NCBI RefSeq assembly: GCF_017377655.1
Contig: NZ_JAFREL010000005.1
Coordinates: 41,798-105,797 of the forward strand
Length of the DNA stretch: 64,000 bases
DNA from: Candidatus Enterococcus ferrettii
GTDB taxonomy: Bacteria > Bacillota > Bacilli > Lactobacillales > Enterococcaceae
Direction: 5' to 3'
The notes beneath the pieces are model-generated. The model worked only from the letters and a program-made list of their open reading frames with translations, did no database searches and was not told the origin of the DNA. This document shows positions 20,335 through 28,972 of this stretch, piece by piece. Positions within the stretch are counted from its first letter, which is position 1, and every line of letters begins with the position of its first letter. Made by a program: the position numbers and the translations under genes.

Positions 20335-20979
20335 ATGAGCGTAAAAGATTTTATGTCCGCTGATTTAATTGTGGTTGATCCGCAAACCAAGATCTTTGAT
20401 GCGGTGGATTTGATGAAAAAGCATGATATTCATCGTTTACCAGTTGTAAACAACGGTAAATTGGTAGGTTTAATTACTGAAGGTACCATTCAAGAGGCTT
20501 TACCTTCCAAAGCAACTTCCTTAAGTGTTTATGAAGCAAATTATTTGCTAAACAAAACAGTTGTTGCTGATGTAATGATTAAAGAGGTAAAAACGATCCA
20601 ACCTAAAGCTCAGCTGGAGGATGCAGTCTATGCGATGCGTCAAAATAATATTGCTGTGTTGCCCGTTTTAGACGAGGAAAAATTGGTAGGGATTATCACC
20701 AATAATGATATTTTTGATGCTTTCTTGAAGCTAGCTGGCTATTATGAGGGTGGCAGCCGTATTCAAGTACGGATTCAAGAAGACAAGAAGGGTGTGTTGG
20801 CAGAAATTGCTAAGGTTTTAGCCGATAATGATTACAGTATTCTAACCGTAATTATTGATCACGTCGAAGGTGCTGCGATAGTTGAATTACAAATGCAGGC
20901 GAAAGAGCCTGAGAAAATTAAAGCTCTACTGGAACAAGCAGGCTTTGAAGTAACCGAAGCCGTATTAACTAACCCTTAA
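20335..20979 (+). CDS. CBS-pair plus ACT domain protein (AcuB-like)
   Basis: This 214-residue protein has two CBS repeats (about 1-55 and 75-130: VKDFMSADLIVVDP...HRLPVVNNGKLVGLIT and VADVMIKEVKTIQP...IAVLPVLDEEKLVGIIT). A C-terminal ACT-like domain follows (about 140-210, IQVRIQEDKKGVLAEIAKVLADNDYSI). CBS pairs commonly bind adenine nucleotides and ACT domains commonly bind amino acids. It begins 3 bases after livF with AGGAGG, so it is co-transcribed with the importer. It may sense energy state and amino-acid supply; the target is unknown. Confidence 0.85.
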   Translation: MSVKDFMSADLIVVDPQTKIFDAVDLMKKHDIHRLPVVNNGKLVGLITEGTIQEALPSKATSLSVYEANYLLNKTVVADVMIKEVKTIQPKAQLEDAVYAMRQNNIAVLPVLDEEKLVGIITNNDIFDAFLKLAGYYEGGSRIQVRIQEDKKGVLAEIAKVLADNDYSILTVIIDHVEGAAIVELQMQAKEPEKIKALLEQAGFEVTEAVLTNP

Positions 20980-20990
20980 ACAATTAAACT

Positions 20991-21022
20991 AACTGACTGC
21001 CTTCAGCAGTCAGTTTTGTTTT
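20991..21022 (+). terminator. Terminator of the liv operon
   Basis: AACTGACTGC (20991-21000) pairs perfectly with GCAGTCAGTT (21006-21015) over a 5-base loop, followed by TTGTTTT. Confidence 0.9.
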
Positions 21023-21044
21023 CAAATGCAGGTTATGCTACAAT
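21016..21044 (+). promoter_or_regulatory. Promoter of the DUF2969 gene
   Basis: TTGTTT (21016-21021), a 17-bp spacer and TACAAT (21039-21044) are preceded by TGC, giving an extended -10. It overlaps the tail of the liv terminator. Confidence 0.6.
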
Positions 21045-21065
21045 GGATTTCGCGAGGTGAAAGAA

Positions 21066-21296
21066 ATGGCAAAAAAAAACAAAGACATCCAAGTACAGAT
21101 TCAAGATGCTCAAAAGCAAGTGAACGGAAAAATTATCGAGATAGTTCAGTTGGTGATTGGTAAAAAAGTAATTGGTGAGCTGGTTCCAGATGGAAAAAAT
21201 TTCCAAATTTTTGCTGACGGTAATTCTTTAGGTAGTGCAAAGTCCCTTGATGACGGGATTGAAGCTGTTATTCGCAATTGGAATCTTCATGATTAA
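21066..21296 (+). CDS. DUF2969 family protein
   Basis: This 76-residue soluble protein matches the small DUF2969 family known mainly from Lactobacillales. Conserved parts are IEIVQLVIGKKVIGELVPDGKNFQ and SLDDGIEAVIRNWNLHD. Function is unknown. The start was set at ATG 21066 because GAGGTG lies 6 bases upstream; the GTG inside that site (21057) is not a plausible start. It has its own promoter and is followed by a tRNA pair. Confidence 0.8.
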   Translation: MAKKNKDIQVQIQDAQKQVNGKIIEIVQLVIGKKVIGELVPDGKNFQIFADGNSLGSAKSLDDGIEAVIRNWNLHD

Positions 21297-21314
21297 AAAA
21301 ATGAAGAAAAGTAC

Positions 21315-21343
21315 TTGCATTTTATTTTGAAATTCGGTATTAT
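21315..21343 (+). promoter_or_regulatory. Promoter of the tRNA-Tyr/tRNA-Gln unit
   Basis: TTGCAT (21315-21320), a 17-bp spacer and TATTAT (21338-21343) lie about 70 bases before tRNA-Tyr. Confidence 0.65.
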
Positions 21344-21412
21344 AACTGAGTCGGGTTTTTAAGAAACCTTTCGGAGAATGCAAGTTCCAGCTTTGGGATT
21401 TGTTTTAAATAT

Positions 21413-21493
21413 GGAGGAGTAGCGAAGTGGCTAAACGCGACGGACTGTAAATCCGTTCCTTAGGGTTCAGTGGTTCGAATCCACTCTCCTCCA
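21413..21493 (+). tRNA. tRNA-Tyr (anticodon GTA)
   Basis: The 81-base gene has acceptor stem GGAGGAG/CTCCTCC with discriminator A. The anticodon stem ACGGA/TCCGT encloses loop CTGTAAA (GTA at 21447-21449). It has the long variable arm expected of bacterial tRNA-Tyr and the T-loop GGTTCGAATCC. No CCA is encoded, so the nucleotidyltransferase must add it. Confidence 0.97.
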
Positions 21494-21497
21494 TCAT

Positions 21498-21569
21498 TGG
21501 GGTATAGCCAAGCGGTAAGGCAAGGGACTTTGACTCCCTCATGCGTTGGTTCGAATCCAGCTACCCCAG
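21498..21569 (+). tRNA. tRNA-Gln (anticodon TTG)
   Basis: The 72-base gene has acceptor stem TGGGGTA/TACCCCA with discriminator G. The anticodon stem AGGGA/TCCCT encloses loop CTTTGAC (TTG at 21530-21532), and the T-loop is GGTTCGAATCC. No CCA is encoded. It lies 4 bases after tRNA-Tyr, so the two are processed from one transcript. Confidence 0.97.
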
Positions 21570-21576
21570 TACTTTC

Positions 21577-21606
21577 AGTCAGACAATGGTCTGGCTATTT
21601 TTTTAC
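21577..21606 (+). terminator. Terminator of the tRNA unit
   Basis: AGTCAGAC (21577-21584) pairs with GTCTGGCT (21589-21596), with one G-T pair, followed by ATTTTTTT. Confidence 0.85.
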
Positions 21607-21839
21607 CATTTTTTGCTTTTCTCAGTTTACAAAAGTAGTACTAGTTTAGAAAGATCAATCAAAAACGCAACAATAAAAAATAGTAAACGAGAAATTGATA
21701 TGAAATGAATACTTAAGCAAGTTCCCTCTGTTATACATAATTTTCCGTAATCAGCCGTTACCTAAGCGCTAAAAAACAAAATATAGTAAAATAATGGTAA
21801 GGAAAGAAAAATCTATATTTTATGTCGGGGGCGATTAAG

Positions 21840-22016
21840 ATGGAACGAGCAAAGAGAATTAAGGAAAAAGTTACTGAAACAGCAGAGCACGTATACGAAC
21901 TGTTAAGGGACAATCAAGTAGAGGTAACGTTAGATACTAAAGATAGAAAAGGTGTAAAGGTACGAAAAATACGTCCTACACAACATACGATTAAGTGGAG
22001 AGCTAAAAACCATTAG
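21840..22016 (+). CDS. Small basic hypothetical protein, 58 residues
   Basis: I do not recognise this protein. An amphipathic, charged N-terminal helix (MERAKRIKEKVTETAEHVYELL) is followed by a beta-like basic half (VEVTLDTKDRKGVKVRKIRP). There is no signal peptide, membrane segment or cysteine. The start at 21840 is preceded by a G-rich TCGGGGG (21825-21831) as a possible ribosome-binding site; an in-frame ATG at 21822 has no suitable site. A strong bidirectional terminator directly after it supports a real transcript. The basic second half could contact nucleic acid, which is speculative. Confidence 0.5.
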   Translation: MERAKRIKEKVTETAEHVYELLRDNQVEVTLDTKDRKGVKVRKIRPTQHTIKWRAKNH

Positions 22017-22019
22017 TAA

Positions 22020-22056
22020 AAAAAGCGGCGAACAAATTTTTGTTCAGCCGCTTTTT
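22020..22056. terminator. Bidirectional terminator between the small basic gene and tetR
   Basis: AAAAAGCGGC (22020-22029) pairs with GCCGCTTTTT (22047-22056), with an inner ACAAA/TTTGT-like stem. It overlaps the stop codon of the minus-strand regulator. Confidence 0.85.
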
Positions 22057-22663
22057 AATGTTCAATTTCAATTCCTAGAATAGTTAGATGACCATTACCT
22101 ACAAGCTTGATAACTAGTTTGGCTAAATGATCGGCAGGCATTTCAGTATCACTAGTAATCCACCAGTGCAGAGTACCTACAAAAATAGAGGTCATATATT
22201 CCAAGATGAAATCCATAGGTACTTCAATATCATTTTCTGTAATTTTTAATCGATTAAAGATATGAGCGTATTTTTCATCTAAAATATCCTCAATTTGTTT
22301 TCGCAGCATTTCATTCGCAGAACTATCCATGATTGTAAGAAAGAATTTACGATTTTCTTGAATTCTTTTATAGATATTGGTCAAGACAATTTGAATCTGT
22401 TTGACTTTTAATCGATTGCCTTGGACAATTTGATCGGGATCCAGCACAGAAGCAAAGGCTTCAACAGCATTGTGAAAAATATAGTCATACAAATCTTGTT
22501 TATCTCTAAAATGAGCATAGAAGGTAGCACGGTTGATCATTGCTTCATCTGCAATTTCTTGGACTGTAATATTTTCGTATCCTTTTTGCTCCACAAGGTG
22601 AACAAATGCTTCGACAATCATTTTATGAGTGCGCTTTACACGTAAATCTAATTTTTTTGCCAT
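22055..22663 (-). CDS. TetR/AcrR family transcriptional regulator
   Basis: This 202-residue regulator has the N-terminal TetR helix-turn-helix (about residues 12-58: KMIVEAFVHLVEQKGYENITVQEIADEA...NRATFYAHFRDKQDLYDYIF). A C-terminal ligand and dimer domain follows, like TetR_C proteins near YxaF or DhaS-type regulators. It is divergent from the activase-like gene, with 176 bases between starts. Two copies of a 12-mer in inverted orientation in that gap are candidate operators. AAAGGAAA precedes the start. The effector is unknown. Confidence 0.88.
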   Translation of the reverse strand: MAKKLDLRVKRTHKMIVEAFVHLVEQKGYENITVQEIADEAMINRATFYAHFRDKQDLYDYIFHNAVEAFASVLDPDQIVQGNRLKVKQIQIVLTNIYKRIQENRKFFLTIMDSSANEMLRKQIEDILDEKYAHIFNRLKITENDIEVPMDFILEYMTSIFVGTLHWWITSDTEMPADHLAKLVIKLVGNGHLTILGIEIEH

Positions 22664-22700
22664 GTAATTTCCTTTCTTTTTAACGACAGGTAGTTGTGAA

Positions 22701-22712
22701 ATGTTGCTTATC
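22701..22712 (+). promoter_or_regulatory. Candidate TetR operator half, site 1
   Basis: ATGTTGCTTATC recurs with one mismatch in inverted orientation at 22797-22808. It is flanked by TGTGA/TCACA symmetry (22695-22716). Confidence 0.4.
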
Positions 22713-22796
22713 TCACAGATGTAGGCGTTTTGCTTGTTGCTTTCTAATCAAAATCTTTTTAGAATATACGTGAGTAGTATAACAAACACGATGTAA

Positions 22797-22808
22797 GATA
22801 ATCAACAT
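22797..22808 (-). promoter_or_regulatory. Candidate TetR operator half, site 2
   Basis: GATAATCAACAT is the inverted counterpart of 22701-22712 with one mismatch. It lies just upstream of the ribosome-binding site of the activase gene, and ATGT-N10-ACAT symmetry surrounds it. Confidence 0.4.
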
Positions 22809-22839
22809 GTGTCGCAAAAAATAGAAGGTAGGAAATAAA

Positions 22840-25800
22840 ATGACATTACGTGCCGGAATCGATGTTGGCTCAACCACAGTCAAACTAGTCATTCTAGATG
22901 AAGAGAATCGGAGCCTGTTTTCAAAATATGAACGTCATTTTTCAGATGTGAAAGCTGCCACAGAAAGAGTTCTGAGAGAAGCACAGACAGTGGTACAGAA
23001 GCGTTCGTTAACGATGAATATTACTGGATCTGGCGGTATGGGCCTAGCTGACGTGCTACAGATTCCCTTTGTACAAGAAGTAATCGCCTGTACTCGAACA
23101 GTGGAAGAGGTAATTCCTCAAACAGATGTAGCAATTGAATTAGGCGGGGAAGATGCAAAAATTACTTTCTTTGAAGGTTCCTTGGAACAGCGGATGAATG
23201 GAAGCTGTGCGGGAGGAACAGGGGCCTTTATTGATCAGATGGCTGTTCTTTTGAAGACCGATGCGAATGGTGTAAATGAATTAGCCAAGAATTATAAAAC
23301 CCTTTACCCAATCGCTTCGCGCTGTGGTGTGTTTGCCAAGACAGACGTACAACCTTTAATTAATGAAGGTGCCGCTAAAGAAGACCTTGCAGCGAGTATT
23401 TTCCAAGCTGTGGTCAACCAGACAATTGCGGGATTAGCCGCTGGACGTAAAATTAAAGGGAACATTGCATTCTTAGGCGGCCCTTTGTATTTTATGTCAG
23501 AATTGCGTAAACGATTCATTGAGACGCTGGATATCGCGCCTGAAAATATTGTGTTCCCAGAAAATCCACAATTATTTGTGGCGATGGGCGCAGCTTTTTA
23601 TTCAGAGGATGCTGAAGCTACGACACTTGAACAGTTGATTAATTATTTGACTACGGCTGACGAAGGACACTTGTCACCTTCAGATCGATTGACTCCTCTA
23701 TTCAAGGATGAAAAAGAATTAGAAGAATTTCGTACTCGTCACAGTCAAGCGCTGGTTGAAGAGAAGGATTTACAAAAGCACCATGGAGTGGCCTTTTTAG
23801 GGATTGATGCCGGATCAACGACAACAAAGGTTACCTTGATTGATGACAGTGGTCGTTTGATGTATTCCTTTTATGGAAATAATCAAGGCCAACCTTTAGA
23901 AACAACGATGACAGTGCTAAAGGATCTATATAAGAAACTTCCAAAAGATGTTTTTATCGGAAAAGCAGCGGTTACTGGCTATGGTGAGCAGTTAATTAAA
24001 AATGCTTTAAAAGTAGATATTGGGGAAGTAGAAACAATGGCCCATTACAAAGCGGCCAATCATTTTCAGCCTGGTGTGGATTTCATTTTAGATATCGGCG
24101 GTCAGGACATGAAGGCAATGACTATAAAAGATGGTGCGTTGTCTTCGATTCAGCTGAATGAAGCGTGCTCCTCCGGGTGTGGATCTTTTATCGAAACATT
24201 TGCCAAATCGTTAAACTATAAGGTAGAAGATTTTGCTCAGGCGGCTTTAAAATCACAAGCACCAGTTGATCTGGGTTCTCGCTGTACAGTGTTTATGAAT
24301 TCTAAAGTAAAACAGGTTCAAAAAGAAGGTGCTTCTGTGGGGGATATTTCTGCAGGTCTTTCTTATTCAGTTATAAAAAATGCTATCTACAAAGTAATCA
24401 AAGTACGTCGACCAGAAGAATTGGGCGCTAAAATTGTCTGTCAAGGTGGGACCTTTTACAATGAAGCGGTTTTACGGGCTTTCGAGTTAGTGACTGAGCG
24501 AGAAGTAGTTCGTCCATCAATCGCTGGTTTGATGGGTGCTTATGGAGCAGCTCTGATCGCTTTGGAAAATTACGAAGTTGGTGAAGTAAGCCAAACCCTT
24601 TCTTTGAAGGATTTAGACAGTTTCACTGCTGAGAAAGAGTTTACTCATTGCGGACTATGCGAAAATAATTGTATGTTAACCGTAACAATTTTTTCAGATG
24701 GACGGGAATTTATTACTGGAAATCGTTGTGAACGAGGAGCACGTATAAAAATCAAACGTGAAGATCGTAAAGTAAACTTGATAGATTACAAGTACCGTCG
24801 ACTGTTTAAGTACCGTCCATTACGTAAAAAGGAAGTTACTCGCGGTACAGTAGGTATTCCCCGAGTTCTTAATATGTATGAGAATTATCCATTATGGCAT
24901 ACGTTCTTTACTGATCTAGGATTCCGTGTAGAATTGTCACCGCGCTCAAATAAAGAACTATACGAGCAAGGGATGGAAACTATTCCTAGTGATACAGCTT
25001 GCTACCCAGCTAAAATTGCTCATGGACATATTCAGGCTTTAATTGATAAAGGAATTCCAATGATCTTTTATCCCGGGGTAGTTTTCGAACGAGAAGAATC
25101 AAAGAATGCGGACAATCATTTCAACTGCCCAATCGTCCAAAGTTATCCCGATGTTATTCGTAATAATGTGGATGATATCCGTGAGGGCAAAGTGGATTAT
25201 CGTAATCCGTATCTAAACCTAGCCAATGAAGTATCCGTCGCCAAAGTCTTGAGCCGTACTTTTCAAGATTTAGGAATTAGTGAAGATGAAATTACTCAAG
25301 CCGTGCATCATGGGTATCAAGAGTTGGAAGCTTTCAAAGACGATATTCGAGCTAAAGGTGAAGAGACTTTAATGATGTTAAATCAAACAGGTCAACGAGG
25401 AGTGGTTTTATCCGGTCGGCCATATCATTTAGATCCTGAGATTAATCACGGAATTGCTGAAGTTATTACTCAAGAAGGGTTCCATGTTTTAACTGAGGAC
25501 AGTATTTCTCATTTAGGTGATGTGGGGAATCTTCGAGTAGTTAATCAATGGGTGTACCATTCTCGCTTGTATGCTGCGGCTCGTGTAGTTGCCAAAAGTA
25601 AAAATCTTGAATTGGTCCAACTGAACTCTTTTGGCTGTGGCTTAGATGCGGTGACTACTGACCAGGTAGAAGAAATTATGGATCAGTATGGCAAAATTTA
25701 TACCGTATTAAAAATCGATGAAGGATCTAACCTAGGAGCAATCCGGATTCGGTTGCGCTCATTAAAAGCAGCTGTTAATGAAAGAGATAAGTCTAACTTT

Positions 25801-27084
25801 GAGCCTGTTCAGCGGTTTGAAGAACCAGCAAAAATTACCTTTACTAAAGATATGCGTAAGAAGCATACGCTATTGTTGCCAATGTTAAGCCCAATTCATC
25901 AAAGTGGACTTTTCGATGTGGCTTTAGAGGCTTCTGGATACAATGTGGTCTGTTTACCGGCGCTAGATCGTGAAGCAGTCAATGTCGGTTTGAAATATGT
26001 AAATAATGACGCCTGCTATCCTGCGATCATCTCGATTGGTCAGCTAGTTGAAGCTCTGCAAAGTGGAGAATACGATTTAAACAATGTTAGTGTAATGATG
26101 AGTCAGACAGGTGGCGGTTGTCGTGCCACCAACTATATTCCGTTATTACGTAAAGCATTAGCTGATGCTGGGTTTGGACATGTTCCAGTTGTTTCAGTTT
26201 CCCTTGGTAATAAGGGAGTTGAGTCTAACCCAGGATTTAAATACACTTTGCCAATGTTGAAGCGTATAGTGGTAGCTATCCTTTATGGTGATTTATTCGA
26301 ACGAGTTGTTTATCGTACCCGGCCTTATGAATTGGAAAAAGGTCAGATTGATGCACTGCATGAAGAGTGGTTAAGAAAAGTAGAGAACAATGTTCGGAAT
26401 GGTTCATTAACTCAATTTAACCGTAATATGAAAAAAATCATTAAAGCCTTTGATACGGTACCAATTTCAGATGAAGTGAAGCCAAAGGTTGGGGTAGTTG
26501 GTGAAATACTAGTTAAATACTCACCGACAGCCAACAATGATATTGTGCGCTTGTTGGAAGAAGAAGGCGCTGAAGCAGTCGTACCTGATTTGGTTGGCTT
26601 TATGAACTACTCCCTATATAATCAAATCTGGAAACATGATAATATGGGGATGCCGAAGAAAAATAAGAATCTGGCAGAGTTTGTCATTAAATTGATTGAG
26701 ATTGTTGAAAAACCAATGGATAAAGCCCTGCGGAATTCTGAGCGTTTTACCGGGATTCATTCAATTTATCAGTTGGCCGAGGATGCTAGCAAAATTCTTT
26801 CCATCGGTAACCATACTGGGGAAGGTTGGTTTTTAACTGGAGAAATGATTGATCTGTTGAAAACAGGTGTTAACAACATCGTCTGCATGCAGCCTTTTGG
26901 TTGTTTGCCAAACCATGTAGTTGGTAAAGGTGTGATTAAAGAACTGCGCCACCAGTATCCAAAATCCAATATTGCAGCGATCGACTACGACCCAGGTGTT
27001 TCGATTGTCAATCAGTTGAACCGAATTCGATTAATGATGGCGACGGCCAATAAAATGTTAAAAGAAGAAAAGGTAGAACTTTAA
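22840..27084 (+). CDS. Fused 2-hydroxyacyl-CoA dehydratase activase / dehydratase-like protein, 1414 residues
   Basis: This very large protein contains two BcrA/BadF/HgdC-type ASKHA ATPase modules. Module 1 (about 1-265) has [11 protein letters not shown]123 in [11 protein letters not shown] and C162 in SRCGVF. Module 2 (about 312-580) has [11 protein letters not shown]443 in [11 protein letters not shown] and C482 in SRCTVF. In each, the 39-residue Cys spacing equals that of HgdC, whose two cysteines hold a [4Fe-4S] cluster at the dimer interface. A cysteine segment CGLCENNC...NRCERG (about 604-632) follows. The rest (about 650-1414) is DUF2229/dehydratase-component-like ([56 protein letters not shown]). 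It probably couples ATP hydrolysis to low-potential electron transfer; the substrate is unknown. A TetR gene is divergent. Confidence 0.88.
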   Translation: MTLRAGIDVGSTTVKLVILDEENRSLFSKYERHFSDVKAATERVLREAQTVVQKRSLTMNITGSGGMGLADVLQIPFVQEVIACTRTVEEVIPQTDVAIELGGEDAKITFFEGSLEQRMNGSCAGGTGAFIDQMAVLLKTDANGVNELAKNYKTLYPIASRCGVFAKTDVQPLINEGAAKEDLAASIFQAVVNQTIAGLAAGRKIKGNIAFLGGPLYFMSELRKRFIETLDIAPENIVFPENPQLFVAMGAAFYSEDAEATTLEQLINYLTTADEGHLSPSDRLTPLFKDEKELEEFRTRHSQALVEEKDLQKHHGVAFLGIDAGSTTTKVTLIDDSGRLMYSFYGNNQGQPLETTMTVLKDLYKKLPKDVFIGKAAVTGYGEQLIKNALKVDIGEVETMAHYKAANHFQPGVDFILDIGGQDMKAMTIKDGALSSIQLNEACSSGCGSFIETFAKSLNYKVEDFAQAALKSQAPVDLGSRCTVFMNSKVKQVQKEGASVGDISAGLSYSVIKNAIYKVIKVRRPEELGAKIVCQGGTFYNEAVLRAFELVTEREVVRPSIAGLMGAYGAALIALENYEVGEVSQTLSLKDLDSFTAEKEFTHCGLCENNCMLTVTIFSDGREFITGNRCERGARIKIKREDRKVNLIDYKYRRLFKYRPLRKKEVTRGTVGIPRVLNMYENYPLWHTFFTDLGFRVELSPRSNKELYEQGMETIPSDTACYPAKIAHGHIQALIDKGIPMIFYPGVVFEREESKNADNHFNCPIVQSYPDVIRNNVDDIREGKVDYRNPYLNLANEVSVAKVLSRTFQDLGISEDEITQAVHHGYQELEAFKDDIRAKGEETLMMLNQTGQRGVVLSGRPYHLDPEINHGIAEVITQEGFHVLTEDSISHLGDVGNLRVVNQWVYHSRLYAAARVVAKSKNLELVQLNSFGCGLDAVTTDQVEEIMDQYGKIYTVLKIDEGSNLGAIRIRLRSLKAAVNERDKSNFEPVQRFEEPAKITFTKDMRKKHTLLLPMLSPIHQSGLFDVALEASGYNVVCLPALDREAVNVGLKYVNNDACYPAIISIGQLVEALQSGEYDLNNVSVMMSQTGGGCRATNYIPLLRKALADAGFGHVPVVSVSLGNKGVESNPGFKYTLPMLKRIVVAILYGDLFERVVYRTRPYELEKGQIDALHEEWLRKVENNVRNGSLTQFNRNMKKIIKAFDTVPISDEVKPKVGVVGEILVKYSPTANNDIVRLLEEEGAEAVVPDLVGFMNYSLYNQIWKHDNMGMPKKNKNLAEFVIKLIEIVEKPMDKALRNSERFTGIHSIYQLAEDASKILSIGNHTGEGWFLTGEMIDLLKTGVNNIVCMQPFGCLPNHVVGKGVIKELRHQYPKSNIAAIDYDPGVSIVNQLNRIRLMMATANKMLKEEKVEL

Positions 27085-27103
27085 AAGGGTTGATAACTAT
27101 AGA

Positions 27104-27140
27104 GGTAGATCATTTTTTTCGAAAATGGTCTACCTTTTCT
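27104..27140 (+). terminator. Terminator after the activase-like gene
   Basis: GGTAGATCATTTT (27104-27116) pairs with AAAATGGTCTACC (27122-27134), with one G-T pair, followed by TTTTCTT. Confidence 0.85.
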
Positions 27141-27142
27141 TA

Positions 27143-27171
27143 TTGTGAATGAGGTATATACCAGTTATAAT
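27143..27171 (+). promoter_or_regulatory. Promoter of the GntR/UTRA regulator
   Basis: TTGTGA (27143-27148), a 17-bp spacer and a perfect TATAAT (27166-27171) are present. Confidence 0.7.
27153..27162. promoter_or_regulatory. Palindrome GGTATATACC within the gntR promoter (candidate auto-operator)
   Basis: A perfect 10-bp palindrome sits between -35 and -10. It contains GTATATAC, which fits the GT-N-TA-N-AC pattern of GntR/HutC-type operators. Autoregulation is inferred. Confidence 0.5.
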
Positions 27172-27196
27172 GGAGAAAAAAAGAGGAGCGATCGAA

Positions 27197-27901
27197 ATGG
27201 CTAATCAAGTACCGATCTACATTCAAATACATGATCAATTAAAAGATGAAATTGAAAAAGGTGTTTGGAAAGTCGGAGATCGTTTGCCGTCCGAACGGGA
27301 ATTATCAGTGAAATTTAAAGTCAGCCGAATGACTTTGCGGCAAGCTATCCAAACATTGGCAGACGAAGGGATTTTGGAACGAAAAATTGGTTCAGGAACT
27401 TATGTAGCAAATGAAAAAGTTCAGGAAAAAATGAGCGGGACCACTAGTTTCACCGATATTATGGAATCACAAAATCGTACTCCTTCTAGTAAAACGATTT
27501 CCTTTTTCCATTCACCAGCCAGCTCAAGTGAAGCTGAAAATTTAGGTTTAACAAAAGGTGATCAGATTCTGCGGATGGAGCGTATTCGTTATGCGGATAA
27601 TATTCCTATCTGTTTTGAAGTTGCCAGCATCCCGGCTAAAATTGTCAAAGGATTCAGTAAAGAAGAAATTACGGACTCCTTTTATCATACATTGAAGCAG
27701 AAAGGCATGGAAATCGGTCGTGCAAATCAGACAGTTTCTGCTATTCTAGCTTCTGAACAAATTGCCGATTATTTGCAAATCAAACGAGGAGAGGCCATCT
27801 TGCGCTTGCGTCAAATATCTTATTTAGCTGATGATCAGCCTTTTGAATATGTTCGAACACAATATGTCGGCAGCCGTTTTGAGTTTTATCTTGAAAAATA
27901 A
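27197..27901 (+). CDS. GntR family regulator with UTRA ligand domain (HutC subfamily)
   Basis: This 234-residue regulator has the N-terminal winged helix (about 5-70: PIYIQIHDQLKDEIEKGVWK, LPSERELSVKFKVSRMTLRQAI, GSGTYVA). The UTRA sensor domain follows (about 90-230: MERIRYADNIPICFEVASIP, LRLRQISYLADDQPFEYVRTQY). UTRA proteins usually sense sugar phosphates or related small ligands. The start was set at ATG 27197 because GAGGAG is 8 bases upstream; the upstream ATG at 27149 lies inside the promoter. No obvious target operon adjoins it. Confidence 0.88.
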   Translation: MANQVPIYIQIHDQLKDEIEKGVWKVGDRLPSERELSVKFKVSRMTLRQAIQTLADEGILERKIGSGTYVANEKVQEKMSGTTSFTDIMESQNRTPSSKTISFFHSPASSSEAENLGLTKGDQILRMERIRYADNIPICFEVASIPAKIVKGFSKEEITDSFYHTLKQKGMEIGRANQTVSAILASEQIADYLQIKRGEAILRLRQISYLADDQPFEYVRTQYVGSRFEFYLEK

Positions 27902-27910
27902 AGGAAGCTG

Positions 27911-28555
27911 CTAGTCTGCTTCCTTTACCAATTGTTCGAAATATGCGATTTCTCCGGTTGTAAAATCTGCTTGACCGCTCATCAGATCAATTACTTGAGC
28001 TTCAAATTCAGTGATGCCAGGTTCATCAATCACACAGGTCACCACTACCTGATCAGTGAATTGAGTATCTTTTACAGCAATCTGTTGGCTTTCAATAAAA
28101 TTTTCCATTTTACTCCAGTTGGCATAGCTAAGAGTGACTAAGACTTCCTGTTGCAGTCGACCTTCGACGATGCCGGTTTCCCGAATTGCGTTGGCAACTG
28201 AACCAGAATATGCACGGATCAATCCGCCAGCACCTAGTTTAGTTCCGCCAAAGTAACGAGTGACAACGGCAACCACGTTGATCAGTTCATTTTTCTTTAG
28301 AACCTCTAACATGGGAATACCGGCAGTGCCACTGGGTTCTCCATCATCACTAGTTCGTTGGATTTCCTGATGATCACCTAACACGTAAGCACTGCAATTA
28401 TGATTGGCTTTCCAATGCTCCTTTTTTACGGATTGAATGAAAGCCTTTGCTGCTTCTTCGGTTGTTACACGTTTTAAGGAACAAATAAACTGGGATTTTT
28501 TGATCTCGGTTTCATGAATACTATCTTGCTGAATCGTTCGATAATTTTGCAACAT
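27911..28555 (-). CDS. YigZ/IMPACT family protein
   Basis: This 214-residue protein has the UPF0029/IMPACT N-terminal domain with SDDGEPSGTAGIPMLEVL and the signature VVAVVTRYFGGTKLGAGGLIRAYSGSV (about 100-126). A DUF1949 C-terminal ferredoxin-like domain follows. The IMPACT relatives in eukaryotes inhibit the GCN2 pathway; the bacterial role is not settled. GAGGTG lies 6 bases upstream of ATG 28555. It is convergent with the GntR gene and divergent from the 95-residue unknown. Confidence 0.9.
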   Translation of the reverse strand: MLQNYRTIQQDSIHETEIKKSQFICSLKRVTTEEAAKAFIQSVKKEHWKANHNCSAYVLGDHQEIQRTSDDGEPSGTAGIPMLEVLKKNELINVVAVVTRYFGGTKLGAGGLIRAYSGSVANAIRETGIVEGRLQQEVLVTLSYANWSKMENFIESQQIAVKDTQFTDQVVVTCVIDEPGITEFEAQVIDLMSGQADFTTGEIAYFEQLVKEAD

Positions 28556-28629
28556 TTTATCACCTCAAAGTATAGTATAGTGGAACCATCCTAAAAAAGA
28601 AATGAATCGTCGAAAAGGAGGAACAGATA

Positions 28630-28917
28630 ATGGTCCGAGCCAAAAAATATGATGGAATTACCCATTACTTAAAAAGTAATGGTGGTTCACAAGTAACATT
28701 AACTTTTACTCAATACGACGAATTATTGTTTCCCAGCAGTGGACTGCCCAAAACAGCTCGGGAGGATTTGGATTGGTGGGCAAATGATTATCGTCATCCT
28801 GAAAAAGGTGCATATGGTTGGTTGAATGCCGGTTATGAAGTAGTACAGGTGAGCTTAAAAAAAGAATATGTGGTCTTCAATCGATTAGTTAAATCTAACT
28901 GGTTATTCAAAAAGTGA
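28630..28917 (+). CDS. Conserved small protein (DUF7662-like)
   Basis: This 95-residue soluble protein contains YDGITHYLKSNGGSQVTLTFTQYDELL, then LPKTAREDLDWWANDYRHP and GWLNAGYEVVQVSL. The alternation resembles the small DUF7662-type domain sometimes seen in restriction- or DNA-associated proteins, but I am not certain. AAAGGAGGA precedes the start. A TATAGT element (28575-28580) may be its -10. Its last codons form the 5' arm of the terminator. Confidence 0.6.
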   Translation: MVRAKKYDGITHYLKSNGGSQVTLTFTQYDELLFPSSGLPKTAREDLDWWANDYRHPEKGAYGWLNAGYEVVQVSLKKEYVVFNRLVKSNWLFKK

Positions 28918-28947
28918 GCGAAAATAAAATTTCGTTCACTTTTTTTG
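28911..28947 (+). terminator. Terminator after the 95-residue gene
   Basis: AAGTGAGCGAAA (28912-28923) pairs with TTTCGTTCACTT (28930-28941), with one G-T pair, followed by a T-run. It overlaps the stop codon. Confidence 0.8.
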
Positions 28948-28972
28948 CGTACATTACTTTGAGGTGAATGAA

